Notes under the pieces: model-generated
Database searches by the model: none
The model's input: the letters and a program-made list of their open reading frames with translations, nothing else
Told to the model about the DNA's origin: nothing
From: Pseudarthrobacter sp. IC2-21
GTDB taxonomy: Bacteria > Actinomycetota > Actinomycetes > Actinomycetales > Micrococcaceae
Direction: 5' to 3'
Assembly (NCBI RefSeq): GCF_034048115.1
Contig: NZ_CP139145.1
Span: forward strand, 868,001-932,000
Length of the DNA stretch: 64,000 nt
Shown here: positions 8,680 to 18,775 of the stretch, piece after piece
How the letters are laid out: each line of letters opens with the position of its first letter
Numbering within the stretch: position 1 is the stretch's first letter
Translations under genes and position numbers: made by a program

Positions 8680-8723
8680 TGTCAGTACAAACCTTTGACA
8701 GGACATGAAATCTGGTGCAGAGT
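8680..8723 (+). promoter_or_regulatory. iolC operon promoter with two IolR-type operators
   Basis: TTGACA (8695-8700) is a consensus -35, with a weak -10 CAGAGT (8718-8723) after 17 bp. Two operator variants, each one mismatch from TGTCAGGACA, lie at 8680-8689 (TGTCAGTACA) and 8696-8705 (TGACAGGACA); the second overlaps the -35. The string TTGACAGGACAT recurs on the minus strand at 21243-21254 in the same promoter position. Upstream, ACTAC (8660-8664) and GTAGT (8673-8677) form a short further inverted repeat. Confidence 0.6.
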
Positions 8724-8809
8724 AGTGGTTGTGGCCCCGCTCACGTACGGCCCCCAGGCACCGGAGCTCAGTCCCGCAAGAGTTCACAACAGAAAGGTCC
8801 GCGATCACC

Positions 8810-9838
8810 GTGAACCACGAACTGCTCACGATCGGGCGCATCAGCGTTGATATCTACCCGAACGACATCGGTGTGGATCTGGAGGACGTGCAGTCCTTCG
8901 GCAAGTACCTCGGAGGCTCGCCCTCGAACGTAGCGGTGGCAGCCGCCCGGCATGGCCGGCGGACCGGAGTGATCACCCGCACCGGCGATGACGCCTTTGG
9001 CACCTACCTGCACCGCGAACTGCGCAAGTTCGGCGTGGACGACTCCTTCGTCACCCCGGTCAAAGAATGGCCCACCGCTGTGACGTTCTGCGCCATCAAG
9101 CCGGCCACGGACGAGTTTCCGCTCTACTTCTACGGCCGTTTCCCCACCGCACCGGACCTCCAGATCCACGCCGAAGAGCTTGACCTGGACGCCATCCGGA
9201 ACGCCCGGATCTTCTGGTCCACCGTGACCGGCTTGTGCCAGGAGCCCAGCCGGGAAGCGCACCTCGCCGCCCATGAGGCCCGGGACCGCGACCAACTGAA
9301 AATCGGCCAGTTCACCGTCCTGGACCTGGACTACCGGCCCATGTTCTGGGCTTCCGAAACGGAAGCCCGGGAACAGGTCGCCAGGATTCTGCCCCACGTG
9401 ACGGTGGCGATCGGCAACGACAAGGAGTGTGCCGTCGCCGTCGGGGCGGGAACCCCCGATGAGCAGGCCGACCGTTTGCTGGCCGCCGGCGTCGAGATTG
9501 CCGTGGTCAAGCTTGGCGCAGAGGGCGTGATGGCGAAGACACGCACGGAGCGCGTCGTTTCCGCACCGGTGCCGGTGGAGACCGTCAACGGGCTGGGCGC
9601 CGGTGATTCGTTCGGCGGTGCGTTCTGCCATGGGCTGCTGTCCGGCTGGCCGCTCGCCCAGGTGCTGGACTTCGCCAACGCGGCGGGTGCCATCGTGGCC
9701 TCGCGCCTCTCCTGTGCCGATGCAATGCCGACGCCGGAGGAAGTCACCTCGCTGCTGGCCGAACGCGGCCGCCTTGTCCCCGAGTTCGCCGGCGCCGGCA
9801 CATCCCCTGAAGCAGTTTCCGAAGGAGCAGCGTCTTGA
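8810..9838 (+). CDS. iolC: 5-dehydro-2-deoxygluconokinase
   Basis: 342 residues, PfkB/ribokinase family. It shows the N-terminal GRISVDIYP and GGSPSNVAVAAARHG signatures and the C-terminal NGLGAGDSFGGAF, in which the Asp of GAGDS is the catalytic base. IolC phosphorylates 2-deoxy-5-keto-gluconate, the fifth step of myo-inositol degradation. GTG 8810 follows AGAAAGG with a longish 12-nt gap. The TTGA overlap with the next gene shows translational coupling. First gene of the main iol operon, behind a promoter carrying IolR-type operators. Confidence 0.9.
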   Translation: MNHELLTIGRISVDIYPNDIGVDLEDVQSFGKYLGGSPSNVAVAAARHGRRTGVITRTGDDAFGTYLHRELRKFGVDDSFVTPVKEWPTAVTFCAIKPATDEFPLYFYGRFPTAPDLQIHAEELDLDAIRNARIFWSTVTGLCQEPSREAHLAAHEARDRDQLKIGQFTVLDLDYRPMFWASETEAREQVARILPHVTVAIGNDKECAVAVGAGTPDEQADRLLAAGVEIAVVKLGAEGVMAKTRTERVVSAPVPVETVNGLGAGDSFGGAFCHGLLSGWPLAQVLDFANAAGAIVASRLSCADAMPTPEEVTSLLAERGRLVPEFAGAGTSPEAVSEGAAS

Positions 9839-10758
9839 ACCTCAACGACGATCCCCGCCGCTATGAGCACCTCAGTGCGCTGCGGCTGGAAGACCCCGAC
9901 GCCGTAGCCCGGGCAGCCGCCTCGCGCCGCCGCCATCCAGGCCTCAAGTACGGCGTCCAGAACTTCATTGTCGCCGCTGACCACCCCGCCCGCGGCGCCC
10001 TCGCGGTCGGCAGCGATCCCGTGGCCATGGCGGACCGGCGTGGCCTGTTGGACCGCCTGCAGATCGCCCTTTCCAACCCCGCCGTCGACGGCGTCCTGGC
10101 ATCTCCGGACGTCATGGATGACCTGCTCCTCCTCGGTGCCTTGGAAGGCAAGCTCCTTTTCGGTTCCATGAACCGCGGCGGACTGTCCGGCCTGGTGAAC
10201 GAAATTGATGACCGTTTCACCGGCCATACCGCGGCTGCGCTAGCGGCGCTGGGGGCCGACGGCGGGAAGATGCTCACGCGCATCTGCCTGGGCGACCCGG
10301 ACACGGTGCCCATGCTGGAAGCCACGGCCAAGGTCATCGATTCACTGGCCGAGCGCAAGCTGATCGCCATGGTGGAGCCATTTCTCTCCTCGTGGCAGAA
10401 CGGCAGGGTCCGCAATGACCTGAGCACGGATGCCGTGATCAAGTCGGTGGCCATCGCCGAAGGCCTGGGTTCCACCAGCGCGTACACCTGGATGAAACTC
10501 CCGGTGGTTGCGGAGATGGAGCGGGTCATGGCGGCCACCACGCTGCCCACCGTGCTGTTGGGCGGGGACCCGGACGGCACGCAGGACGAGGTGTTTGCCA
10601 GCTGGCAGGCAGCCCTGGCTTTGCCCGGGGTCCAAGGCCTGACCGTGGGACGGACACTGCTCTACCCGGCCGACGGCGACGTTGCCGGAGCAGTCGCGAC
10701 CGCCGCGTCCCTGCTCAAGACGCCTGTGCTGCAGTCATCAGCGAAAGTATCGGAGTAA
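9835..10758 (+). CDS. Cgl0159-family (beta/alpha)8 aldolase, IolJ-like
   Basis: 307 residues with no close match to classic class II IolJ. The pattern (LKYGVQNFIVAADHPARG, DGVLASPDVMDDLLLLGAL, GKLLFGSMNRGG, MVEPF, TSAYTWMKLPV, TVLLGGDPDG, GLTVGRTLLYP) is that of the actinobacterial Cgl0159-like (beta/alpha)8 proteins related to deoxyribose-phosphate aldolase. Placed straight after iolC, it is the best candidate for cleaving 2-deoxy-5-keto-gluconate 6-phosphate to DHAP and malonic semialdehyde, since no other aldolase gene is in the locus. The TTG start overlaps the iolC stop. Confidence 0.75.
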   Translation: MNLNDDPRRYEHLSALRLEDPDAVARAAASRRRHPGLKYGVQNFIVAADHPARGALAVGSDPVAMADRRGLLDRLQIALSNPAVDGVLASPDVMDDLLLLGALEGKLLFGSMNRGGLSGLVNEIDDRFTGHTAAALAALGADGGKMLTRICLGDPDTVPMLEATAKVIDSLAERKLIAMVEPFLSSWQNGRVRNDLSTDAVIKSVAIAEGLGSTSAYTWMKLPVVAEMERVMAATTLPTVLLGGDPDGTQDEVFASWQAALALPGVQGLTVGRTLLYPADGDVAGAVATAASLLKTPVLQSSAKVSE

Positions 10759-10763
10759 TTATC

Positions 10764-12713
10764 GTGGGAACAGCAACCCGCCGAATGACGGTGGCCCAGG
10801 CCGTCGTCGAGTATTTGTCCAAGCAGTACACCGTGGACTCGATCAACGGAGTGGACTACCGGGAACGCCTGATCCCCGGCACGTTCGGCATCTTCGGGCA
10901 CGGCAACGTGGCCGGCGTCGGCCAGGCGCTGAAGCAGTACCAGCAGCAGGACCCGAGCATCATGCCGTACTACCAGGGCCGGAACGAGCAGGCGCAGGCG
11001 CACCAGGCCGTGGGCTACGCACGGCACACCCGCCGCCGGCAGACCTTCGCCATCAGCACCTCGATCGGACCGGGTTCCTCCAACCTGCTGACCGGTGCTG
11101 CGCTGGCGACGACGAACCGTTTGCCGGTGTTGCTGCTGCCGTCCGACACGTTTGCCACCCGGGCCGCGGACCCCGTGCTGCAGCAATTGGAGCAGCCCTA
11201 CGCCTATGACATCACCGTCAACGACGCGTTCCGGCCGCTGTCCAAGTTCTTTGACAGGGTCTCCCGGCCGGAGCAGCTGTTCTCGGCGTTCCATCACGGC
11301 CTGCGTGTCCTGACCGACCCGGCCGAGACGGGCGCGGTGACCATCTCGCTGCCCCAGGACGTCCAGGCCGAGGCCTTCGACGTCCCCGAGGAATTCCTGG
11401 CCGAACGGGAGTGGCGCATCCGCCGCCCCGACGCCGACGACGAGGACGTCCGCCGCGCCGCTGAGGCCATCCGCGCCGCGAAGCGTCCGCTGATCATCGC
11501 CGGCGGCGGCGTTCTGTACGCCTACGCCAACGACGAACTCGCGAAGATTGTGGAGCTGACCGGCATCCCGGTGGGCAACACTCAGGCCGGTGTCGGCGTC
11601 CTGCCGTGGGACCACCAGTTCTCGCTCGGTGCGATCGGTTCCACGGGCACGACGGCGGCGAACGCCATTGCTGCCGAGGCGGACCTGATCATCGGGATCG
11701 GCACGCGCTACGAGGACTTCACCACCGCGTCGCGGACCGCGTTCCAGAACCCGGACGTGCGCTTCATCAACATCAATGTCGCGCCGATCGATGCGTACAA
11801 GCACGGCAGCACCCTGCCCATCGTGGCCGATGCCCGCAAGGCCCTGGTCAAACTCAACGCAGCCCTGGGCGGTTACCGGGTGGGAGCAGACCTCGAGCAG
11901 CAGATCGCGGCCGAGAAGAAGCGCTGGGATGCCACCGTGGACGAGGCCTTCGATACCCGCTACACCCCGTTGCCGGCGCAGAACGAAATCATCGGCGCCA
12001 CGTCCCGGGCCATGGACGCCGCCGACGTCGTGATCTGTGCCGCCGGATCGCTGCCCGGTGACCTGCACAAGATGTGGCGCGTGCGTGACCCGTTCGGCTA
12101 CCACGTGGAATACGCCTACTCCTGCATGGGCTACGAAATCCCCGGCGGACTCGGCGTCAAACGCGCTGCGCTGGCCGAAGCCGCACGCGGCGGCGAGCAG
12201 CGCGACGTCGTCGTCATGGTGGGGGACGGCTCCTACCTGATGATGCACACTGAACTGGTCACCGCCGTCGCCGAACGCATCAAACTCATTGTGGTCCTGA
12301 TCCAGAACCACGGTTACGCCTCCATCGGCTCCCTGTCCGAGATGCTGGGTTCGCAGCGGTTCGGGACCCAGTACCGGGCCCTGAACGAGGAGCAACACAG
12401 CTTCGACGAAGGCGAAACCCTGCCCGTGGACCTGGCACTGAACGCCGAATCCCTGGGCGTGAAGGTCATCCGGATCGAGCCGGGGGAGAAGGTCATCGCC
12501 GAACTCGAGCAGGCCATCCGCGACGCCAAGGCGGCCCCGGAGCGGGGCGGTCCCATCCTTATCCACGTCGAATCCGACCCGCTGCTGGACGCGCCGAGCT
12601 CCGAATCCTGGTGGGACGTGCCCGTCTCGCAGGTCTCGGTCCTCGACTCGACGAGGCAGGCTTACCAGACCTACACCGACCACAAGAAGCGTCAGCGCAA
12701 GCTGCTCGGCTAA
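10764..12713 (+). CDS. iolD: 3D-(3,5/4)-trihydroxycyclohexane-1,2-dione hydrolase
   Basis: 649 residues of the thiamine-diphosphate enzyme family, longer than acetolactate synthase as expected for IolD. It has the N-terminal pyrimidine domain (GIFGHGNVAGVGQAL; YYQGRNEQAQAHQA with the catalytic Glu) and the C-terminal ThDP motif GDGSYLMMHTEL ending in QNHGY. It opens the ring of the diketo-inositol made by IolE to give 5-deoxy-glucuronate. The GTG start is 5 bp after the aldolase stop. Confidence 0.95.
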   Translation: MGTATRRMTVAQAVVEYLSKQYTVDSINGVDYRERLIPGTFGIFGHGNVAGVGQALKQYQQQDPSIMPYYQGRNEQAQAHQAVGYARHTRRRQTFAISTSIGPGSSNLLTGAALATTNRLPVLLLPSDTFATRAADPVLQQLEQPYAYDITVNDAFRPLSKFFDRVSRPEQLFSAFHHGLRVLTDPAETGAVTISLPQDVQAEAFDVPEEFLAEREWRIRRPDADDEDVRRAAEAIRAAKRPLIIAGGGVLYAYANDELAKIVELTGIPVGNTQAGVGVLPWDHQFSLGAIGSTGTTAANAIAAEADLIIGIGTRYEDFTTASRTAFQNPDVRFININVAPIDAYKHGSTLPIVADARKALVKLNAALGGYRVGADLEQQIAAEKKRWDATVDEAFDTRYTPLPAQNEIIGATSRAMDAADVVICAAGSLPGDLHKMWRVRDPFGYHVEYAYSCMGYEIPGGLGVKRAALAEAARGGEQRDVVVMVGDGSYLMMHTELVTAVAERIKLIVVLIQNHGYASIGSLSEMLGSQRFGTQYRALNEEQHSFDEGETLPVDLALNAESLGVKVIRIEPGEKVIAELEQAIRDAKAAPERGGPILIHVESDPLLDAPSSESWWDVPVSQVSVLDSTRQAYQTYTDHKKRQRKLLG

Positions 12714-12754
12714 AGCCCTTCACTTCATCCTTCGACCACTCAAGGAAGAGTCCC

Positions 12755-14269
12755 ATGACTGCCATCTCCACTGAGACCACCACCATCAACCACTTCATCA
12801 ACGGCGCCGAATCCGCCGGCGAGGGCGCCCGTACCCAGCCGGTGTACAACCCGGCCACCGGCGCCGTGTCCGGTGAACTCCGCCTGGCCAACCGGGCCGA
12901 CCTGGATGCCACCGTGGCCGCGGCCCGCAAGGCAGCCGACAGCTGGGGCGACATTTCCCTGGCCAAGCGCACCGCGGTGCTGTTCAAGTTCCGCGAGCTC
13001 GTCGCCGCGCACGTGGATGATCTTGCCGAACTGATCACGGCCGAGCACGGCAAGGTCCTCTCCGACGCCAAGGGCGAAATCGGCCGCGGCCTGGAAGTCA
13101 TCGAGTTCGCCTGCGGCATCCCGCAGCTGCTCAAGGGCGACTACTCGGACCAGGTCTCCACCGGCATCGACGTCTTCTCCTTCCGCGAACCGCTCGGCGT
13201 CGTCGCCGGTATCACGCCGTTCAACTTCCCCGTGATGGTGCCGCTGTGGATGGCTCCAATGGCCATCGCCACCGGCAACGCCTTCATCCTCAAGCCCTCC
13301 GAGCGGGATCCTTCAGCCTCCATGCTGCTGGCCAAGCTGTGGAAGCGAGCCGGCCTGCCCGACGGCGTGTTCCAGGTCCTGCACGGTGACAAGGAAACCG
13401 TGGACGGGCTCCTGACCCACCCGGACGTCGACGGCATCTCCTTCGTCGGCTCCACCCCGATCGCCCAGTACGTCCACGAAACCGCCACCAAGCACGGCAA
13501 ACGCGTCCAGGCCCTCGGCGGGGCGAAGAACCACGCCATCGTGATGCCCGACGCCGACCTGGACAACGCCGCCGACCACCTCGCCGCCGCCGCCTTCGGT
13601 TCCGCCGGGGAACGCTGCATGGCCATCTCCGTGGCGGTCGCCGTCGGCGATGCTGCAGACCTGATCGTCAAAAAGGTCGAGGAACGCGCCCTCGCCGTCA
13701 AAGTCAATAACGGCACCGCACCCGGCGCCGAAATGGGCCCCGTCATCACCCCGGCGTCCAAGGAACGCATCGTAAAGATCGTCACCGAGGCGGAAACCGC
13801 AGGCGCCGCGATGGTGGTGGACGGCCGCGACCTCGTCGTCCCCGGCCACGAGGACGGCTTCTGGGTGGGCCCCACCGTCCTGGACCACGTCAAGACGGAA
13901 ATGACTGCGTACACCGAGGAAATCTTCGGACCGGTCCTCGTCGTGGTCCGCGTTGACACCCTCGAAGACGGCATCAACCTGATCAACGCCAACCCGTACG
14001 GCAACGGCACCGCCATCTTCACCTCCTCCGGCGCCAACGCCCGCACGTTCCAGCGCTCCGTCACGGTGGGCATGATCGGCATCAACGTGCCCCTGCCCGT
14101 CCCGGTCGCCTACCACTCCTTCGGCGGCTGGAAGGCCTCACTGTTCGGCGACAAACACATCTACGGCCCCGAAGGCGTGTCCTTCTACACCCGCGGCAAG
14201 GTGGTCACCTCCCGCTGGCCCGAACCCACCCACGCCTCCGGCGCAAGCTACAACTTCCCTTCCAACTGA
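12755..14269 (+). CDS. iolA: CoA-acylating malonate/methylmalonate-semialdehyde dehydrogenase
   Basis: 504 residues, aldehyde dehydrogenase superfamily. It contains GITPFNFPVMVPLWM and FILKPSERDP (NAD binding), ALGGAKNHAIVMPDAD and FGSAGERCMAIS, where Cys288 is the nucleophile; GAKNH and GERCMA are typical of MmsA/IolA. It turns malonic semialdehyde into acetyl-CoA, the last step of inositol breakdown. ATG 12755 has AAGGAAG 7 nt upstream; longer in-frame starts would run into iolD. Confidence 0.93.
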   Translation: MTAISTETTTINHFINGAESAGEGARTQPVYNPATGAVSGELRLANRADLDATVAAARKAADSWGDISLAKRTAVLFKFRELVAAHVDDLAELITAEHGKVLSDAKGEIGRGLEVIEFACGIPQLLKGDYSDQVSTGIDVFSFREPLGVVAGITPFNFPVMVPLWMAPMAIATGNAFILKPSERDPSASMLLAKLWKRAGLPDGVFQVLHGDKETVDGLLTHPDVDGISFVGSTPIAQYVHETATKHGKRVQALGGAKNHAIVMPDADLDNAADHLAAAAFGSAGERCMAISVAVAVGDAADLIVKKVEERALAVKVNNGTAPGAEMGPVITPASKERIVKIVTEAETAGAAMVVDGRDLVVPGHEDGFWVGPTVLDHVKTEMTAYTEEIFGPVLVVVRVDTLEDGINLINANPYGNGTAIFTSSGANARTFQRSVTVGMIGINVPLPVPVAYHSFGGWKASLFGDKHIYGPEGVSFYTRGKVVTSRWPEPTHASGASYNFPSN

Positions 14270-14297
14270 CACTTCCTTGCAGAAAGACAACGCTGTC

Positions 14298-15215
14298 ATG
14301 ACAGACGTCGAGAACAAACTGATCATCGGCACCGCCCCCGACTCCTGGGGTGTCTGGTTTCCGGACGACCCCCGGCAGACCCCGTGGGAGCGTTTCCTGG
14401 ACGAGGTTGCGGAGTCCGGGTACAAGTGGATCGAACTGGGCCCGTACGGCTACCTGCCCACTGATCCCTCCCGCCTTGCCGAAGAGCTCAAGGCCCGCGA
14501 CCTGAAGGTCACGGCCGGAACGGTCTTCACCGCGTTCCACCGGGGCGCCGAACAGTACGACGAAGCCTGGGAGCCCGCCCGCAAGGTTGCCGAACTGACG
14601 GCCGCCATGGGCGGCGAACACATCGTGGTCATCCCGGCGATGTGGCGTGACGATGTCACCGGCGAGGCCGTCGAAAGCGGTGAGCTCACGGAGAAAGGCT
14701 GGGCGGACCTGTTTGCGGGCCACAACCGCATGGGGAAGGTCCTGCTGGAGGACTTCGGCCTGAAGCAGCAGTTCCATTCCCATGCGGACTCGCACGTCGG
14801 TGCGCAGCAGGACATCGAAACCCTGCTGGCCGCCACGGACCCGACGTACCTGAACCTGTGCCTGGACACCGGCCACGCCGAATACTGCGGGGCCTCCAGC
14901 CTGGAACTGATCAAAAACTACCCGGACCGCATCGGCTACCTGCACCTGAAGCAGATCAACCCGGACGTCCTCAAAAAGGTCAACGCGGAAAACATGACCT
15001 GGGCTGCGGCGAACCTCGCCGGCGTGATGACCGAGCCGCCCAACGGACTGCCGGACCTCCGGGCCGTCATCGAAGCCGTCGAGGCGCTCAACCGTCCGAT
15101 CTTCGGCATCGTGGAGCAGGACATGTACCCGGTCGCCTTCGACGTGCCGATGCCCATCGCCAAGCGCACCCGCAACTACCTGCTCTCCTGCGGTTCCCGC
15201 ACCCGCGTCCAGTAA
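14298..15215 (+). CDS. iolE: 2-keto-myo-inositol dehydratase (inosose dehydratase)
   Basis: 305 residues, xylose-isomerase-like TIM barrel. The N-terminus reads GTAPDSWGVWFPDDP followed by YKWIELGPYGYLP, the characteristic IolE opening. Metal-ligand positions are seen in HSHADSHVG, CLDTGHAEYCG, YLHLKQI and the late IVEQDMYP. It dehydrates scyllo-inosose to the diketone used by IolD. The AGAAAG ribosome-binding site is unusually far from ATG 14298 (about 12 nt). It sits between iolA and iolG with 28-bp gaps. A related isomerase function cannot be excluded, but no other gene here looks more like IolE. Confidence 0.85.
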   Translation: MTDVENKLIIGTAPDSWGVWFPDDPRQTPWERFLDEVAESGYKWIELGPYGYLPTDPSRLAEELKARDLKVTAGTVFTAFHRGAEQYDEAWEPARKVAELTAAMGGEHIVVIPAMWRDDVTGEAVESGELTEKGWADLFAGHNRMGKVLLEDFGLKQQFHSHADSHVGAQQDIETLLAATDPTYLNLCLDTGHAEYCGASSLELIKNYPDRIGYLHLKQINPDVLKKVNAENMTWAAANLAGVMTEPPNGLPDLRAVIEAVEALNRPIFGIVEQDMYPVAFDVPMPIAKRTRNYLLSCGSRTRVQ

Positions 15216-15243
15216 CTCAACCGAACTCACGAAGGACAGAACA

Positions 15244-16257
15244 GTGACCAAGACTCTCCGCGTAGCCGTTATCGGCGCCGGCCGCATGGGTGCGGACCAC
15301 ATCAAGCGCCTCAGCACGCGCATCCACGGCGCTGAAGTAGCCGCCGTCGTCGACGTTGATCTTGCGCGGGCACAGGCCGCCATCGAAGGGATCGACGGCG
15401 CCGTGGCGCTGGCAAGCGCCGACGAAGCGCTGAACAACGGTGACGTGAACGCCGTGCTGATCGCCACCCCGGGTTTCCTGCACGAGGAAATCCTGTACAA
15501 AGCACTGGAGAAGGACTTCCCGATTCTCTGTGAGAAGCCGCTGACGCCGGATGCGGAGAGTGCGTGGAAGGTGGTCCAGGCCGAGGTCGCTGCCGGCCGT
15601 AAGCGCATCCAAGTCGGCTTCATGCGCCGCTTCGACGCCGAGTACGCGGCACTGGGCTCGATCATCCGTACCAGCGAACTGGGGGAGCTGCTGATGCTGC
15701 ACCACCAGCACCGCAACCCCAGCACCCCCGAGGGCTTCACCAACGAGATGCTCATCAACGACTCCGTGGTCCACGAGTTCGACGCGATCCGCTACTTCAC
15801 CGGTGAGGAAATCACCTCGGTCCAGGTCCGTCTTGGCAAGCCGACCCGCAACGCCCCCAACGGCCAGCACGACCCCCAGCACGTCCTGCTGGAAACCGAA
15901 TCCGGTGTCCTGGCCGACGTCGAGATCTATGTCAACGCCAAGTTCGGCTACCAGGTGGCCACGCAGGCGTCGTTCGAGGACGGCATTGTCAGCATCGGCG
16001 GGGACAGCGGACCGTACGTCCAGTCCGCCGGCAAATGGGGCGGCAACGTCACTCCCGGGTTCGAGGAGCGCTTCGGCGCGGCCTACGACGTCGAGGTCCA
16101 GGCCTGGGCGGACGCCGCGCTCCGCGGTGAAATCGGCGGCCCCAACGCCTGGGACGGCTACGCCACCGCGGCCTGCTGCGAAGCCGGTGTGGAGGCCCAG
16201 AAGTCAGGCGAGAAGGTCAAGGTCCAGCTCAACACCAAGCCGGACCTCTACAGCTAG
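15244..16257 (+). CDS. iolG: myo-inositol 2-dehydrogenase
   Basis: 337 residues, Gfo/Idh/MocA family. Rossmann motif VIGAGRMGADH at the N-terminus, CEKPLTP with the catalytic Lys, and DSVVHEFDAIRYF with the catalytic Asp/His pair. It oxidises myo-inositol with NAD to scyllo-inosose, the entry step. The GTG start has GAAGGA 7 nt upstream. It is the only one of the six Gfo/Idh genes inside the main iol operon, hence the best candidate for the true IolG. Confidence 0.9.
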   Translation: MTKTLRVAVIGAGRMGADHIKRLSTRIHGAEVAAVVDVDLARAQAAIEGIDGAVALASADEALNNGDVNAVLIATPGFLHEEILYKALEKDFPILCEKPLTPDAESAWKVVQAEVAAGRKRIQVGFMRRFDAEYAALGSIIRTSELGELLMLHHQHRNPSTPEGFTNEMLINDSVVHEFDAIRYFTGEEITSVQVRLGKPTRNAPNGQHDPQHVLLETESGVLADVEIYVNAKFGYQVATQASFEDGIVSIGGDSGPYVQSAGKWGGNVTPGFEERFGAAYDVEVQAWADAALRGEIGGPNAWDGYATAACCEAGVEAQKSGEKVKVQLNTKPDLYS

Positions 16258-16264
16258 CTGAAAC

Positions 16265-16305
16265 CAGGGGCGGCCTGCCGGCAGCAGCCTGGCAGGCCGC
16301 CCCTG
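16265..16305 (+). other. Intercistronic hairpin between iolG and iolH
   Basis: A 15-bp stem (left arm 16265-16279 with GGGGCGGCCTGCC; right arm 16291-16305 with GGCAGGCCGCCCC) around an 11-nt loop, in the 88-bp gap inside the operon. No T-tract follows. It could act as a partial terminator or protect the upstream mRNA, lowering iolH-iolT expression relative to iolC-iolG. Confidence 0.6.
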
Positions 16306-16345
16306 CATTCAGCACCGAAGTTTTCCGAACCACAAAGGAGTGACC

Positions 16346-17218
16346 ATGAAAATCGCCCTGGACCCCACCCCGTTCCACCACAGCCACAGCCTGCTGGAAT
16401 TTCCGCGCGTGGCCGCCGACCTTGGCTACAAGTACCTGCAGCTGACCCCGCACGCAGATATGATCCCGTTCTACAACCACCCCAAGGCCGACGATGAACT
16501 GGTGGTCCAGCTGAACAAGGCCTGCAAGGACGCCGGTGTGGAGATCGCCTCGGTTCTTCCGGTCCTGCGCTGGTCCGGCCCGGATGAGGATGCCCGCGAG
16601 GCGGCCGTGCGCTACTGGAAGCGTGCCATCCAGATTGCCGTGGACCTCGGCGTCAGCACCATGAACACCGAATTCAGCGGCCGGCCCGAGAAAGCCGAAG
16701 AGTCCGAGCGCGCCTTCTACCGCTCCATGGAGGAACTGCTGCCGATCATCGAGCGTGAAGGAATGGACGTCCTGATCGACCCGCACCCGGACGACTTCGT
16801 CGAAGACGGCCTGGCCGCCATCCGCGTGATCAGGGGCGTCAACTCGCCCAACATCGGCATGGTCTACGTGGCCTCGCACACCTTCCACATGGGCAATAAG
16901 CCGCTGGAGATCATGCGGGCCGCCGGGGACAGACTCCGCCTGGTCCACGTCTCTGACACGATGGACCACCACGCCTCGCACGGGCTCCGCTACATCACCA
17001 ACCCGCCCGGAAACGCCGTGCGCGTCCACCAGCACCTGAAAATCGGCGACGGCGACGTCAACTGGGACGAGTTCTTTGGCGGGCTGAGGGAGATCGGCTT
17101 CCTGGACAAGGACAACACCGTGATGGTTTCCAGCGTCTTCGCCGAGGACGACAACGCCGAGGAGGTCTCCCGCTACCAGCTCGAGACGATGGGCCAGTAC
17201 ATCGACAAGGTCAAGTAG
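16346..17218 (+). CDS. iolH: IolH-like sugar phosphate isomerase/epimerase
   Basis: 290 residues, xylose-isomerase-like TIM barrel starting [12 protein letters not shown]. Metal or acid residues are visible in [29 protein letters not shown] and [15 protein letters not shown]. In C. glutamicum and Bacillus an IolH of this type lies at the end of the iol operon; its reaction is not firmly established. ATG 16346 follows AAAGGAG; the GTG at 16340 overlaps the ribosome-binding site and is rejected. Its stop overlaps the iolT start by one base. Confidence 0.8.
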   Translation: MKIALDPTPFHHSHSLLEFPRVAADLGYKYLQLTPHADMIPFYNHPKADDELVVQLNKACKDAGVEIASVLPVLRWSGPDEDAREAAVRYWKRAIQIAVDLGVSTMNTEFSGRPEKAEESERAFYRSMEELLPIIEREGMDVLIDPHPDDFVEDGLAAIRVIRGVNSPNIGMVYVASHTFHMGNKPLEIMRAAGDRLRLVHVSDTMDHHASHGLRYITNPPGNAVRVHQHLKIGDGDVNWDEFFGGLREIGFLDKDNTVMVSSVFAEDDNAEEVSRYQLETMGQYIDKVK

Positions 17219-18684
17219 TGGCGGGCGACGCGAAGCAAACCCTGACGAATCCCGGCACAGTCCAAGCCGACGCCGCCGGCAGCTCCAAACAGAACCAGCC
17301 GGCCAGGCCCGCCAACCCGAAAAAGTTCATGCGGAAGGTGGCACTCTTCTCCACCTTCGGCGGACTGCTCTTCGGCTATGACACGGGGGTGATCAACGGC
17401 GCCCTGCCGTTCATGCAGCGGGACCTGGGATTGACGCCGCTGACCGAAGGACTGGTCACCTCCACCCTCCTGTTCGGCGCAGCCTTCGGCGCCATCAGCG
17501 CAGGCCGGCTCTCCGACCGCTTCGGCAGACGCAGAACCATCATGGGCCTGGCCCTGATCTTCATTGTGGCCACCATCGCCTGCACCGTCTCACCAAGCAC
17601 CGAACTGCTCATTGCGGCCCGGACCCTGCTGGGCCTCGCGGTGGGCGGCGCGTCCGTGATTGTCCCGGTGTACCTCGCGGAAATGTCGCCGGCGGCCCAG
17701 CGCGGCCGCATCGTCACCCAAAACGAACTGATGATCGTCACCGGCCAGTTCCTCGCCTTCACCTTCAACGCAGTACTGGGCAACCTCTTTCCCGACGAAA
17801 CCCACGTCTGGCGCTGGATGCTGGTGATCGCCACACTCCCTGCCGTCATCCTGTGGTTCGGGATGCTGGTGCTGCCGGAGAGCCCGCGCTGGCTGGCCTC
17901 GGCCGGCCGCTTCGGGGCAGTGCTGGAAGTACTGCGTTCCACCCGCGCCGCCGGCGACGTCTCAGCGGAGTTCGACGAGGTCCGGCAGGCAGCCCGCGAG
18001 GATTACCAGGCCAAGATGGGCACATTCAAGGACCTCACCGTTCCGTGGATCCGCAGGATCTTCGTGGTGGGCCTCGGCATGGCCATCATCAACCAGATCA
18101 GCGGCGTCAACGCCATCATGTACTACGGGACCTCCATCCTGTCTTCGTCCGGATTCGGTGACCGGGGCGCCCTGATTGCCAACGTGCTCAACGGCATCAC
18201 GTCGGTGGCCGCCGTCGTCGTCGGCATGTATCTGATGGCGCGAGTGCCCCGCAAACCCATGCTGATTGTGGGACTGTGCGGCACGGCGTCGTCCCTGACG
18301 GCCATCGCTGTCATCTCCATGGCGCTGCCGGAGAGTACGCTGCGCGGCTACCTGGTGCTGCTGTTCATGGTGACGTTCCTGGCTTCCATGCAGGGCTGCA
18401 TCGGCACCGTCACCTGGCTGACCATGTCGGAGATCTTCCCCATGCACGTCCGGGGCATCGCCATGGGCATCTGCGTCTTTGTGCTGTGGATGATCAACTT
18501 CCTGATCGGGTTCTTCTTCCCGCAGATGGTTTCGTGGATCGGCGTCTCGGCCACGTTCTTCATCTTCGTGGGACTGCAGCTGGGTGCCATTCTCTGGGTC
18601 AAGCGCGTCGTCCCGGAAACCAAGGACAAATCCCTGGAGGAGCTGGAGCACCTGTTCAAGCAGCGCTCCGGCGTATCCGCCTAA
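17218..18684 (+). CDS. iolT: Sugar-porter MFS transporter, probable inositol permease
   Basis: 488 residues with about 12 membrane segments after a 35-residue cytoplasmic N-terminus. Sugar-porter signatures are present: [49 protein letters not shown] and [12 protein letters not shown]. Its place as last gene of the iol operon and its likeness to the IolT group point to proton-coupled myo-inositol uptake. The GTG start shares a base with the iolH stop. A near-perfect terminator follows at 18710. Confidence 0.88.
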   Translation: MAGDAKQTLTNPGTVQADAAGSSKQNQPARPANPKKFMRKVALFSTFGGLLFGYDTGVINGALPFMQRDLGLTPLTEGLVTSTLLFGAAFGAISAGRLSDRFGRRRTIMGLALIFIVATIACTVSPSTELLIAARTLLGLAVGGASVIVPVYLAEMSPAAQRGRIVTQNELMIVTGQFLAFTFNAVLGNLFPDETHVWRWMLVIATLPAVILWFGMLVLPESPRWLASAGRFGAVLEVLRSTRAAGDVSAEFDEVRQAAREDYQAKMGTFKDLTVPWIRRIFVVGLGMAIINQISGVNAIMYYGTSILSSSGFGDRGALIANVLNGITSVAAVVVGMYLMARVPRKPMLIVGLCGTASSLTAIAVISMALPESTLRGYLVLLFMVTFLASMQGCIGTVTWLTMSEIFPMHVRGIAMGICVFVLWMINFLIGFFFPQMVSWIGVSATFFIFVGLQLGAILWVKRVVPETKDKSLEELEHLFKQRSGVSA

Positions 18685-18709
18685 GGTGACGCAAGAACCA
18701 GGGTGACGC

Positions 18710-18745
18710 AAAAACGCCCGACGCCGGCCGGCGTCGGGCGTTTTT
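18710..18745 (+). terminator. Intrinsic terminator of the iolC-iolT operon
   Basis: A perfect 18-bp palindrome, AAAAACGCCCGACGCCGG followed directly by its complement and ending in TTTTT. A-tract on one side and T-tract on the other make it bidirectional. Confidence 0.9.
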
Positions 18746-18775
18746 GTCTCCAGCGGGTGCGGGGGCCCAGGACGC

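Noticed and set aside
10662..12683. 673-codon minus-strand frame opposite iolD
   Set aside because: A mirror of third-position GC bias; the plus strand encodes a full IolD with ThDP motifs.
18710..18745. 36-bp perfect palindrome as a mobile-element end
   Set aside because: Flanked by A5 and T5 and located 25 bp after the iolT stop: an ordinary bidirectional intrinsic terminator.
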